28,624 nucleotides of DNA from Pseudomonadota bacterium (lineage in GTDB: Bacteria > Desulfobacterota > Syntrophobacteria > Syntrophobacterales > Syntrophobacteraceae): assembly GCA_023416335.1 (NCBI GenBank), contig JAEZHY010000235.1, positions 1 to 28,624 on the forward strand, written 5' to 3'. Under the pieces are notes generated by a model. The model was not told the origin of the DNA. It did no database searches and was given only the letters and a program-made list of their open reading frames with translations. This document shows positions 1 through 7,499 of the stretch, piece after piece (positions within the stretch are counted from its first letter, which is position 1; each line of letters begins with the position of its first letter). A program made the translations under genes and the position numbers.

Positions 1-1
1 T

Positions 2-1123
2 CCAGCCCGCCAGTCGATTGTCGAATTTCCGACCGGGGGGACGGCTGCCGCAATCGCCGTGGAACGCATTCTCGGTGAAAAGGCTCCGGCGGAGAGCGGC
101 GACGGGACGGTTGCCGAAGCCATCTCACGGCTTTTGCTGGAGATGCATACACCGGCTTGCGTAGTGGTAAATCGCCGGGGCGACATCAATTACATTCACG
201 GGCGGACCGGCAAGTATCTTGAACCGGCCCCGGGGCACATGAGCGCCAGTATCGTGGATATGGCCCGCGAGGGGCTGCGGTTCGAACTCGCCTCGGCGAT
301 CAGAAAAGTGGCCAAAGACGGTGAGCCGGTCAGACGGGAGGGGCTTCAGGTAAAAAACAACGACGATTATCAGGTTCTCAACCTGACAGTGAAACCTTTG
401 GAGAAGCCGGAATCCCTGAAGAACATGATTTTGATTCTTTTCGAGGAAATTTCTCCCCCAAAAAAAGCGAGACGAAGCAGAAAGATGTATTCCAGGGGTG
501 CCATCCCTCAACAGACGCTTGAACTGGAGCGGGAGATTTTCAGGCTGCAACAGGACCATCGGATTGCAATGGAAGAACTCGAAACCTCCAATGAAGAACT
601 CAAGTCGGCAAACGAGGAGTTACAATCTTCAAACGAGGAATTGCAATCTACCAATGAAGAGCTGGAATCGTCCAGGGAAGAACTCCAGTCGCTAAACGAA
701 GAACTTACCACGGTAAATGCCGAACTCCATGAAAAAATAGTGGAGCTTTCCAGTTCATATGAAACTATCAACCATGTTTTGAATTCGACCGGGATCGCAA
801 TCCTTTTCGTGGACAGGGACCTGAAAATACTGCGTTTTACCCGCGAAGCCACAAAGCTCATTAACCTTATCGAGGGGGACATAGGGCGCCCTCTCAGCCA
901 TATATCGATGAATTTCGATCATGAAACCTTTCTTGATGAGGTCAGAAAAGCCGTTTCCGACCCGCAGACGCTGGAGATCGAGTTGACCACCAGGAGCGGC
1001 AGGCTCTATTTGACGAGGGTTGTTCCTTACCGGGACCAAAAAGGACAGGTCAGTGGGGCTGTAGTCACTTTTGTGAAAAATAAATGCAGCTCGGATGTGG
1101 AGGCAAAATGCAGTGGCGAGTAG
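2..1123 (+). CDS. CheB/CheR-type chemotaxis fusion protein, C-terminal PAS/coiled-coil part (5'-truncated by window edge)
   Basis: The frame is open from base 2 with no convincing start, so the gene enters from outside the window; a GTG at 59 lies inside it and is not a likely start. Numbering from that GTG, residues about 20-130 form a PAS-like domain (IHGRTGKYLEPAPG is typical of the PAS that follows the methyltransferase domain in CheB-CheR fusions). Residues about 155-235 are a long glutamate/serine-rich coiled coil with repeated SNEELQS/TNEEL units, and about 235-345 a second PAS domain (GIAILFVDRDLKILRFT). In full-length relatives a CheB methylesterase and a CheR methyltransferase lie upstream and act on chemoreceptors or related sensory complexes; those domains are not visible here. 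The gene ends at a TAG. The family call rests on the coiled coil and first PAS, which are very characteristic. Confidence 0.85.
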   Translation, partial: PARQSIVEFPTGGTAAAIAVERILGEKAPAESGDGTVAEAISRLLLEMHTPACVVVNRRGDINYIHGRTGKYLEPAPGHMSASIVDMAREGLRFELASAIRKVAKDGEPVRREGLQVKNNDDYQVLNLTVKPLEKPESLKNMILILFEEISPPKKARRSRKMYSRGAIPQQTLELEREIFRLQQDHRIAMEELETSNEELKSANEELQSSNEELQSTNEELESSREELQSLNEELTTVNAELHEKIVELSSSYETINHVLNSTGIAILFVDRDLKILRFTREATKLINLIEGDIGRPLSHISMNFDHETFLDEVRKAVSDPQTLEIELTTRSGRLYLTRVVPYRDQKGQVSGAVVTFVKNKCSSDVEAKCSGE

Positions 1124-1146
1124 GCCGGCACTCCTCAAACAGGTAG

Positions 1147-1330
1147 ATGGGAGAAATTCGAAGAGTGAATTGGCCGGTAAGCTCTGACGGTAGTACCTTC
1201 CCCATGAATGCAGACTTGGCAGCGGTAAGCCGATTGATCGGGCACGCAAGTGTCAAGATGACAGCGGACGTCTTGCTGCGACGTACAAGAGCGCGGGAAA
1301 AGCGGGCTATCGGCCTTTTGCCCTCGCTTC
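1147..1330 (+). pseudogene. Tyrosine recombinase (phage-type integrase) C-terminal remnant
   Basis: The reading frame from 1147 contains DLAAVSRLIGHASVKMTADV followed by a basic stretch and RAIGLLPSL. This matches the end of tyrosine recombinases, where the LGH(S/A)SVxMT motif carries a conserved histidine just before the catalytic tyrosine. Here the tyrosine is absent, the N-terminal domain and catalytic arginines are missing, and the frame then runs into a terminator and tRNA sequence, so this is a dead fragment. It lies about 80 bp from the 3' end of a tRNA-Lys gene, the usual setting for an integrase whose element targeted a tRNA. The fragment is short, so the family call is probable rather than certain. 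Confidence 0.6.
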
Positions 1331-1341
1331 GCTCTGCCCTG

Positions 1342-1368
1342 GAAAAAGAAAACCCCCATGAAGGGGGT
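1342..1368 (-). terminator. Intrinsic terminator of tRNA-Lys
   Basis: A perfect six-base stem (ACCCCC at 1352-1357, GGGGGT at 1363-1368) with a five-base loop is followed on the minus strand by TTTTCTTTTT. It lies about 37 bp past the 3' end of the tRNA-Lys gene, which is transcribed in this direction. Confidence 0.85.
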
Positions 1369-1404
1369 AAACTTGCCAGTGGTGACCAACCTACCTTAAA
1401 TGAG

Positions 1405-1477
1405 TGGGCCGTGGGCGGCTCGAACGCCCGACTCTCTGCTTAAAAGGCAGATACTCTACCTCCTGAGTTAACGGCCC
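1405..1477 (-). tRNA. tRNA-Lys (anticodon UUU)
   Basis: The minus strand folds as a complete 73-nt cloverleaf. The acceptor stem is GGGCCGT/ACGGCCC with discriminator A, the D stem ACTC/GAGT, the anticodon stem TCTGC/GCAGA with loop CTTTTAA (anticodon TTT), and the T stem GGGCG/CGCCC with loop TTCGAGC. The 3' CCA is not encoded (the following bases are CTC). A promoter and a terminator flank it, so it is a single-gene transcription unit. Confidence 0.95.
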
Positions 1478-1501
1478 GAAAAACGCGACAAACGAACGCT
1501 C

Positions 1502-1531
1502 TTAGTAACACTCCGAGAGGGCGCCTGTCAA
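1502..1531 (-). promoter_or_regulatory. Sigma-70-type promoter for tRNA-Lys
   Basis: On the minus strand a perfect TTGACA (1526-1531) is followed after 18 bp by TACTAA (1502-1507), about 24 bp before the tRNA 5' end. The -10 box is poor but position and -35 fit. The rest of 1532-1824 shows no gene or clear signal. Confidence 0.5.
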
Positions 1532-1824
1532 TACAATCCCGGGAAAAATCCGAAGTCCCGCCCTAATTTTCGCCACCAATATAAGCAGAAATAGACGCAA
1601 TGGGAGGTCGGAGAGGCTCTTTTTGAAAAACCGGTCTCACAATTGCCCCATGTTGATTATCTTTTGCGAATAAAATATCCTGAAACTCGGCAAGGTCCTT
1701 TAAAGCATGCCGTCAGGGGCCTGAAGTCTGTGCTTCGTGCCCCGATGCGATTCGAATGTGTATCCCCGGATGCCGGTTCCCTGCGAGGAAGGATGGTTTC
1801 GGGGAAAAAGGAGGAGGAAGAGGA

Positions 1825-2406
1825 ATGAAAAAGGTCACTCTCGGCCCGCAGTCCCTGGTTTATCCAATGCCCGCTTTCCTGATCGGCGCTAACGTCGGTG
1901 AAAAGCCCAATTTCATGACCGCCGCCTGGAGCGGGATAGCGGCGAGCACCCCGCCGATGATCACGGTGGCCCTCCAGCATCATCGCCACACCCTGAAGGG
2001 AATCAAGGAAAACGGGACCTTCTCGGTCAACGTGCCGAACACCGCCTTGGTGAAGGAGACCGACTACTGCGGCATCTACTCGGGCGTGAAAGAAGACAAG
2101 GTGAAGACTTGCGGTCTGAAGGTCTTTTACGGGAAGCTGAAGAACGCTCCGCTCATCGAGCAGTGTCCGGTCAACCTGGAGTGCAAGGTCGTCCATCTGC
2201 TATGGCTGGGGTCCCATGAACTCGTGATCGGGTCGATCGAAGAAGTGCACGTATCGGAAGAGTGCATGAAAGACGGCGAACCCGATCCGAAGAAGATCGA
2301 TCCTCTCATGTTCATCACCGGTGTGGAGAAGTCCTATTTCGGGCTCGGGGATGTCGTGGGGCCCGCTTTCAAAATCGGGATGGAATTGAAGAAATCCGGG
2401 GCGTGA
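1825..2406 (+). CDS. Flavin reductase-like / flavoredoxin family protein
   Basis: A 193-residue cytoplasmic protein of the FMN-binding split-barrel (DIM6/NTAB, flavoredoxin-like) family. Recognisable elements are the N-terminal YPMPAFLIGANVGEKPNFMT segment, AWSGIAASTPPMITVAL, and the central NGTFSVNVP and TDYCGIYSG segments typical of flavin-binding family members. In sulfate reducers and their relatives such proteins carry FMN and move electrons or reduce flavin; the substrate cannot be told from sequence. The start at 1825 is chosen because it follows a very strong purine-rich ribosome site (GGAGGAGGAAGAGG, 1810-1823); the frame is open further upstream, but those starts have no such site. 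It stands alone between the tRNA unit and a repeat-rich spacer, with no recognisable partner gene. Confidence 0.85.
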   Translation: MKKVTLGPQSLVYPMPAFLIGANVGEKPNFMTAAWSGIAASTPPMITVALQHHRHTLKGIKENGTFSVNVPNTALVKETDYCGIYSGVKEDKVKTCGLKVFYGKLKNAPLIEQCPVNLECKVVHLLWLGSHELVIGSIEEVHVSEECMKDGEPDPKKIDPLMFITGVEKSYFGLGDVVGPAFKIGMELKKSGA

Positions 2407-3136
2407 TTCGGGGTTTGAAGGGTCCGGGTTTTTCTTCGTTCCGGAAGAAGGGGAGGTGGGCACGAAAAAGACCGTGCCCACCCCGGACCGGGTCCGGGCG
2501 AATCGAATAAAGGAAACGTCGGTCCCACCGGGATGGGTTCCCAAGGCGGACCTCATCGCCGTAAACTTAAGAGAGGCAGCCCGGCTTTGCGCTGAAGGCG
2601 CTGAATAATCGCTGGTTCCCAAGCTCCGGCTTGGTAACCCCGGCCCCGGGAGCGATGAATTGCCCGGAACGCCCCCGTCCACCCCGTCATTTTCCCGCAG
2701 ATCGACTCCTCAACCAAGTGGCAAACAAATCTAATCCACCGAAATCAATTCTCAATTCTGTCGGTGAAAACTGAATGATAGGCGCGGCTTTTGTGAGAGG
2801 AAGCCGGAGCTTCCCAAACGGGGTTCCCAAGGCGGACCTTTGGAACCGGCGGAAACGATGAGCTGCGGGTGACACGGGCAACGTCACTTTGTTGCCCGTG
2901 CCGGAGGCGAGAGGGCACGATGGACGGTATCGATTTCGCTCCTGGAGTTTTTCGCCCGACTCGGCTTCGCCCCTCCTGTCCTTCGGACCCAGGCAGCAAA
3001 AAGCCGCTGCCAGGGCCACCCTTCCGGGTTCCCTGCCGGCACGGTCGGGAAACCGTGCCTCAACTCAACAGGGCTGCCCACAAATTATGCCCACCATCGT
3101 TTCGGTGGACGGGTGCGGCCCGATTTATCGCATGAA
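2407..3136. repeat. Gene-free spacer built of palindromic repeats
   Basis: No convincing gene is visible between the flavin reductase gene and the fab-operon terminator. The stretch holds a perfect 10-bp hairpin (GGTGGGCACG 2455-2464 with CGTGCCCACC 2473-2482), an 11-bp hairpin with one mismatch (2614-2639), the GGTTCCCAAGG/CCTTTGGAACC hairpin (2822-2847, loop CGGA) preceded by a GGAAGC-CGGA-GCTTCC hairpin near 2801, and a half copy near 2535. The long frames here (for example on the plus strand from 2889) are non-coding shadows and repeat artefacts. Confidence 0.7.
2864..3022. repeat. Two-hairpin dispersed element, copy A
   Basis: The element contains hairpin 1 (CACGGGCAAC pairing with GTTGCCCGTG, about 2873-2900) and, after a spacer ending in TGTCCTTCGGA, hairpin 2 (CCCAGGCAGC pairing imperfectly with GCTGCCAGGG, about 2989-3018) followed by CCACCC. 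A second copy with the same order lies at 23183-23310. Confidence 0.65.
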
Positions 3137-3174
3137 CAAAAAAGGGTGGGCAACGCTTTCGCTTTTGCCCACCC
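3137..3174 (-). terminator. Intrinsic terminator of the fab operon
   Basis: A perfect 10-bp stem (GGGTGGGCAA 3144-3153, TTGCCCACCC 3165-3174) with an 11-base loop is followed on the minus strand by TTTTTTG. It lies about 160 bp past the fabF stop and points the right way to end the whole minus-strand operon. Confidence 0.75.
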
Positions 3175-3190
3175 TTCAATCTTGTGATAA

Positions 3191-3331
3191 GCGTGCTGTG
3201 CTTCCAGCACGCCGCAAATCTTCTTTTTCAGCTCACTGCTCACAGTTCACTGTTCACCGACAACAGATCAAAGCCCACACCTCACTGACAACAGCTCACT
3301 GCTCACTGTTCACTGACAAACAGCTCACTGC
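3191..3331. repeat. GCGTGCTG hairpin and TCACTG-type repeat tract
   Basis: A perfect 8-bp hairpin (GCGTGCTG 3191-3198, CAGCACGC 3205-3212) lies next to about 100 bp made of variants of GCTCACTGCTCACTGTTCAC and CACTGACAACAG. The tract runs up to the fabF stop codon. It is low-complexity and non-coding, and is a dispersed-repeat type rather than a regulatory site as far as can be seen. Confidence 0.65.
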
Positions 3332-3332
3332 C

Positions 3333-4592
3333 TTACTTCGAATTCCACCTCCTGAAAACCAGGGTCCCGTTCGTTCCGCCGAAGCCGAAGGAATTGGAAA
3401 GGGCATATTCGATTTCGGCCTTTCGGGGTGTGTTGGGAACGTAGTCCAGGTCGCAGTCGGGGTCCGGGAACTCGTAATTCATGGTCGGCGGCATGATCTG
3501 GTTGGCGAGGGTCAGGACCGTGTAGGCCGCCTCGACCCCGCCTGCCGCGCCGAGCAGGTGTCCGGTCATCGACTTGGTCGAACTCACCGCCATTTTATAG
3601 GCGTGTTCGCCGAAGATCGTCTTGATCGCCTGGGTTTCGTACTTGTCGTTGAGGTCCGTGGAAGTCCCGTGGGCGTTGACGTACTGTACCTGCGAGGGCT
3701 GAATGCCCGCATCGTCGATGGCCGCCTGCATGCAGCGCGCCGCTCCTTCGCCTTCGGGGGCCGGGGCCGCCATATGGAAGGCATCCCCGGACGCCCCAAA
3801 TCCCGCTACTTCCGCGTAAATATGAGCGCCTCGCGCCTGCGCAAACTTGAGGTCTTCGAGGATCAGCACGCCGGAGCCCTCGCTCAGGATGAACCCATCT
3901 CGTTCCTTGTCAAACGGCCTGGACGCATGCTTCGGGTCGTCGTTGCGGGTCGAAAGGGCGCGCATTGCGTTGAAGCCTGCAATTGCCAGGGTTGTTACGG
4001 TGGATTCGACACCGCCGGTGATCATCACATCGGCAAACCCGTTCCGGATAAGGTGATACGCATGGCCCACCGCGTGCGTCCCGGCCGCGCATGCGGTCTG
4101 GAACGAAAGGTTCGGGCCTTTTGCATTGTGATAGATGGATATGAGCCCCGGGGCCATGTTGCTGATGATCATCGGGATGAAGAAAGGGCTTACTTTCTTC
4201 GGCCCGGCGTCGAGCACCAGCTTGTGGGATTCTTCGATGGTGAGCAGGCCGCCGAGCCCGCAGCCCATGACGACGCCCGCGCGCGGCGATAATTCGGCTT
4301 CGATCTTGAGCTTGGCGTCTTCCATCGCGTAATGCGCCGCACCAAGCCCAAATTGCAGGAAGGGGTCCATTTTTCGGAGTTCTTTTTTACTGATGAATTC
4401 CTCCGGGTGGTAGTCTTTGACCTCTCCGGCAATCTTGGTCGTGTAGGCGGAGGCATCAAAGCGAGTAATCGGACCAATCCCGGATTCTCCAGCCATCAGG
4501 CCGGCCCAGTTCTTTTCGATTCCAACTCCAAGCGGTGTCACCAGGCCAACGCCCGTAACCACAACACGACGACGATTATTTTCCGATGCCAT
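3333..4592 (-). CDS. fabF: 3-oxoacyl-[acyl-carrier-protein] synthase II (FabF)
   Basis: A 419-residue beta-ketoacyl-ACP synthase II, which condenses malonyl-ACP with acyl-ACP in fatty-acid elongation in the cytoplasm. The full catalytic triad is present: Cys168 in FQTACAAGTHAV, His308 in VNAHGTST and His345 in KSMTGHLLGAAGG. The C-terminal NSFGFGGTNGTLVF loop is also intact, and length is normal for FabF. The ATG is preceded by GAGAGGAAAAGG. It is the last gene of the operon, 71 bp after fabG; the gap has no acpP, which in many bacteria lies exactly here. A strong terminator follows at 3137-3174. Confidence 0.97.
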   Translation of the reverse strand: MASENNRRRVVVTGVGLVTPLGVGIEKNWAGLMAGESGIGPITRFDASAYTTKIAGEVKDYHPEEFISKKELRKMDPFLQFGLGAAHYAMEDAKLKIEAELSPRAGVVMGCGLGGLLTIEESHKLVLDAGPKKVSPFFIPMIISNMAPGLISIYHNAKGPNLSFQTACAAGTHAVGHAYHLIRNGFADVMITGGVESTVTTLAIAGFNAMRALSTRNDDPKHASRPFDKERDGFILSEGSGVLILEDLKFAQARGAHIYAEVAGFGASGDAFHMAAPAPEGEGAARCMQAAIDDAGIQPSQVQYVNAHGTSTDLNDKYETQAIKTIFGEHAYKMAVSSTKSMTGHLLGAAGGVEAAYTVLTLANQIMPPTMNYEFPDPDCDLDYVPNTPRKAEIEYALSNSFGFGGTNGTLVFRRWNSK

Positions 4593-4663
4593 CCTTTTCC
4601 TCTCTTGACCGACTCAGGTGTCCGCATTCCACCGACAATCGCGCCGACGAACGCGAATGCCGC

Positions 4664-5407
4664 TCAACCCATGAACATCCCGCCGTTAACATGAATTACC
4701 TGACCCGTAATATATCCCGCAGCATCCGACGCTAGGAACTCGACCGCTGCTGCAATATCCTGCGGCTTGCCGTACTTGCCTGCCGGGATTTGCGCGAGCA
4801 GGGCTTCGCGCGCTTTTTCCGGGAGGGCAAGGGTCATGTCCGTCTCGATGAAACCGGGCGCGACCGCATTGACTGTAATGTTTCTGGAAACGATCTCGCG
4901 GGCCAGGGACCGTGTGAAGCCGATAAGGCCGGCCTTGGCCGCAGAGTAGTTGCATTGTCCGGGATTGCCTATCACGCCGACTATCGAGGTCACGTTGACG
5001 ATCCGTCCGTGGCGCTGGCGCATCATGGGTTTCACCACCGCCTGGGAGCACAGGAAGGCGCCCTTGAGGTTGGTGTCCATGACCGCGTCCCATTCGGAGG
5101 ATTTCATCATCGCGAGCAGGTTGTCCCTGGCGATCCCCGCATTATTGACCAGGACGTCGATTCTGCCGTGTGCGTCGAGTATTTCCTTGAAGGCAGTCTT
5201 GACGGAATCCGGGTCGGAAACGCTGAATCCCTTGAGGTGTGCCGCCGCGCCCTTCTCCTCGACCAGTGCCGCCGTTTCTCTGGCGCCGTCCGGACTGGAG
5301 TTGTAGTTGACGATAACGTCGCATTCCGGACCCGCCAACTGCACCGCAACGGCGCGTCCTATCCCGCGGCTGGCTCCCGTTACCACGATAACGCGTTTTG
5401 CGCTCAT
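4664..5407 (-). CDS. fabG: 3-oxoacyl-[acyl-carrier-protein] reductase (FabG)
   Basis: A 247-residue short-chain dehydrogenase/reductase that reduces beta-ketoacyl-ACP with NADPH in fatty-acid synthesis. The nucleotide-binding GASRGIG (residues 11-17), NNAG (88-91), Asn113, Ser141, Tyr154 and Lys158 (YSAAK) form the full SDR active site. The motif PGFIETDM and the C-terminal GQVIHVNGGMFMG are typical of FabG rather than other SDRs. The ATG is preceded by GGGGAGGCGGG. It lies between etfA and fabF on the same strand. A 7-bp all-GC hairpin sits in the short gap after etfA. Confidence 0.95.
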   Translation of the reverse strand: MSAKRVIVVTGASRGIGRAVAVQLAGPECDVIVNYNSSPDGARETAALVEEKGAAAHLKGFSVSDPDSVKTAFKEILDAHGRIDVLVNNAGIARDNLLAMMKSSEWDAVMDTNLKGAFLCSQAVVKPMMRQRHGRIVNVTSIVGVIGNPGQCNYSAAKAGLIGFTRSLAREIVSRNITVNAVAPGFIETDMTLALPEKAREALLAQIPAGKYGKPQDIAAAVEFLASDAAGYITGQVIHVNGGMFMG

Positions 5408-5439
5408 AATTCCCGCCTCCCCGTCACCTTTATTTGGAA

Positions 5440-5457
5440 GGGGGGCACAGGCCCCCC
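5440..5457 (-). promoter_or_regulatory. GC hairpin between etfA and fabG
   Basis: GGGGGGC (5440-5446) and GCCCCCC (5451-5457) pair perfectly around a four-base loop. It sits in the 65-bp gap between two co-directional operon genes and has no U-run on the minus strand, so an mRNA-stability or processing stem, or a weak attenuator, is more likely than a full terminator. Confidence 0.4.
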
Positions 5458-5472
5458 GGTCTCTTTCCGGGA

Positions 5473-6666
5473 CTACTCGCCCCGTTCGCGGCGTATCCGC
5501 TTCACGAACTCGGGTATGAACTCGAAAAGGTCCGCGACGACCCCGTAGGTCGCTACATCGAAAATCGGGGCGTGCGGGTCCTTATTGACCGCAACGATGA
5601 CCTGGGACCCCTGCATTCCGACCAGGTGCTGGATGGCGCCGGCAATACCGACGGCCATATAGAGGGTCGGTGCAACGGTCCGTCCGGTCTGCCCGACCTG
5701 GTGGGAAGGGGGAATCCAGCCTTCCTCGACGGCCCCGCGGGAAGCGCCCACGGCCCCGTTGGTCAGTTCCGCCAGTTCATGGAGCAGCGAAAAATTGTCG
5801 CCCTTGCGCAGTCCCCGGCCGCCCGAGATGATGACGTCGGCCTCGGTGAGTTTTGCCGTCTGGTCTTTTTCCGGAATTACTTCCAGGACCTCCACCCGCG
5901 CCTTGAAACACTCGTCGGGCAGTTCCACGGCTTCGATCCGTCCCTTGTGGCCGTCCTTTTTAACCGGCTTCATGACCTTCGGCCGGACGGTTGCCATCTG
6001 GGGGCGCCGATTGGGGCACACGATCGTTGCCATGATGTTTCCGCCGAAAGCGGGGCGGGTCTGGAGAAGAAGTCCCTCATCGCTTATGTCGAGTTCGGTG
6101 CAGTCGGCGGTCAGGCCCGTGCGGAGCGAAGCCGCAACGCGCGGAACAAACGACCTCCCGATGCTGGTGGCGCCTGCCAGAAGCATCTCGGGCTTCTTTG
6201 TTTTGACCAGTTCGACCAGTGCCTTCGAGTAGATTTCATCGGTGAAGTGCGCCAGTTCCGGACGGTCCACGACGTAGACCGTATCGGCGCCGTATGAAAC
6301 GAGTTCTTCCGCAACGCCGTTGTTCAAACCGGATCCCAGCAGCACCGCGCAGAGTTCAACGCCGCGCTTGTCGGCAAGCATGCGGCCGGTGCTCAGGAGT
6401 TCATGGCTCACCTTGTGGATTTCGCCTTCGCGCCATTCGGCATATACCCACACACCGCGATAGTCGGCCAGGTCATCGGCGGGACCGGTTCCGACTTTGG
6501 GCAGCGAAATCGCCCCGAACTCACAGGTATCGGCGCAAATTCCGCAAAGTGTGCAATCATCGGAGATTTCGACGTGATCTTCCTTGAGTTCGATGGCGCC
6601 CACCGGACAGGCGTCCGAGCAGACCCCGCAAACCGTGCATTTCTTTTTATCGATAGTTGCTTTCAT
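5473..6666 (-). CDS. etfA: Electron transfer flavoprotein alpha subunit with N-terminal 2[4Fe-4S] ferredoxin domain
   Basis: A 397-residue EtfA, longer than the usual ~320 because of an added N-terminal ferredoxin domain. Two CxxCxxCxxxC clusters lie at Cys10-13-16-20 (with CP) and Cys38-41-44-48. The EtfA core follows from about residue 68, ending in the FAD-binding domain with [38 protein letters not shown]-like [12 protein letters not shown] and the [17 protein letters not shown] signature. The protein pairs with EtfB to carry electrons between an acyl-CoA dehydrogenase and another carrier in the cytoplasm. Ferredoxin-fused EtfA is known from anaerobes, including the caffeyl-CoA reductase CarE type, where it belongs to bifurcating complexes; bifurcation here is inference. 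Its ATG overlaps the etfB stop by four bases (ATGA), implying coupled translation. Confidence 0.93.
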   Translation of the reverse strand: MKATIDKKKCTVCGVCSDACPVGAIELKEDHVEISDDCTLCGICADTCEFGAISLPKVGTGPADDLADYRGVWVYAEWREGEIHKVSHELLSTGRMLADKRGVELCAVLLGSGLNNGVAEELVSYGADTVYVVDRPELAHFTDEIYSKALVELVKTKKPEMLLAGATSIGRSFVPRVAASLRTGLTADCTELDISDEGLLLQTRPAFGGNIMATIVCPNRRPQMATVRPKVMKPVKKDGHKGRIEAVELPDECFKARVEVLEVIPEKDQTAKLTEADVIISGGRGLRKGDNFSLLHELAELTNGAVGASRGAVEEGWIPPSHQVGQTGRTVAPTLYMAVGIAGAIQHLVGMQGSQVIVAVNKDPHAPIFDVATYGVVADLFEFIPEFVKRIRRERGE

Positions 6667-7454
6667 AGACCCGGTACCTTCGCAGTTTTCAAATACTTAA
6701 AGAGCTGTTCGGCCTGTTCCTCGATGGACCCCGAGAGTTGGATGCGGTTGCTTCGCCTTGGCGGGCTGAACACGCGCACCACCTGGGTGAAGGACCCGCA
6801 AAGGCCGACGCTGTCGGGATCGAGCCCGAGATCGGCAATGCCCCAGACCGGAATCTCGGCCTTCTTGGCGCGCATCTTGTGCCGAAGCGAAGGAACGCGC
6901 GGTTCGCCGATTTCCTTGATAACCGTAATGAGCGAAGGTGTGGGAAGTTTCCAGACTTCGGTCCCTTCGTCCGTCTGCCGGACCACTTTGACGGAACCGC
7001 CGTCCATCAGTTCGATTTTCTTGACAAACGTGGCGTAAGGGATATCCAGCATGGCGGCCGTTTCCGGACCGACCTGGGCCGTATCGCCGTCGACGGCCTG
7101 CTTCCCGCAGAGCACGATATCGACGTCGCCCATCTTGCGGACGGCGGCCGAAAGCGTGGTCGATGTGGCCCACGTATCGGAACCGGCGAAAGCGCGGTCA
7201 CTGAGGAGCACCGCATCGTCTGCGCCGAGCGAGAGGGTGTCCCTCAGCGCTTCGGAGGCCTGCGGCGGCCCCATGGTGATTACCGTTACCTTTGCGCCGT
7301 TTTCGTCTTTTATTTTGAGCGCAGCTTCCACTGCGAAGAGGTCGAACGGGTTGATAATGCTCTCGACTCCCTGCCTCACCAGGGTATGGGTGTCCGGATC
7401 GATCCGGACGTTCTTGGTGTCGGGCACCTGCTTTATACAAACGACAACATGCAT
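6663..7454 (-). CDS. etfB: Electron transfer flavoprotein beta subunit
   Basis: A 263-residue EtfB, normal in length. Family landmarks are the N-terminal VVCIKQVPDTKNVRIDP, the SIINPFDLFAVEAALK segment, VTVITMGPPQA, LSDRAFAGSDTWATS, CGKQAVDGDTAQVGPE and the KAEIPVWG recognition-loop region. The overall pattern (GPPQA, GDTAQVGPE, C-terminal FTQVVRVFSP) is close to what I recall of EtfB from Acidaminococcus-type bifurcating ETFs rather than the mitochondrial type; that comparison is from memory. It precedes etfA with a four-base overlap and follows the acyl-CoA dehydrogenase gene by 45 bp, so the three form a functional unit. AGGAG lies about 11 bases before the ATG. Confidence 0.95.
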   Translation of the reverse strand: MHVVVCIKQVPDTKNVRIDPDTHTLVRQGVESIINPFDLFAVEAALKIKDENGAKVTVITMGPPQASEALRDTLSLGADDAVLLSDRAFAGSDTWATSTTLSAAVRKMGDVDIVLCGKQAVDGDTAQVGPETAAMLDIPYATFVKKIELMDGGSVKVVRQTDEGTEVWKLPTPSLITVIKEIGEPRVPSLRHKMRAKKAEIPVWGIADLGLDPDSVGLCGSFTQVVRVFSPPRRSNRIQLSGSIEEQAEQLFKYLKTAKVPGL

Positions 7455-7499
7455 TTCTGCCGAAACTCCTGTTCTAAATATTCTGCCTGAGTCGGAATT

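Noticed and set aside
2455..2482. Intrinsic terminator for the flavin reductase gene
   Set aside because: The hairpin is perfect but neither strand has a T-run after it, and it resembles the dispersed GGGCAC hairpins.
2889..4292. 467-codon plus-strand open frame
   Set aside because: It is antisense to fabF, begins in repeat DNA and has no recognisable protein features; fabF is certain.
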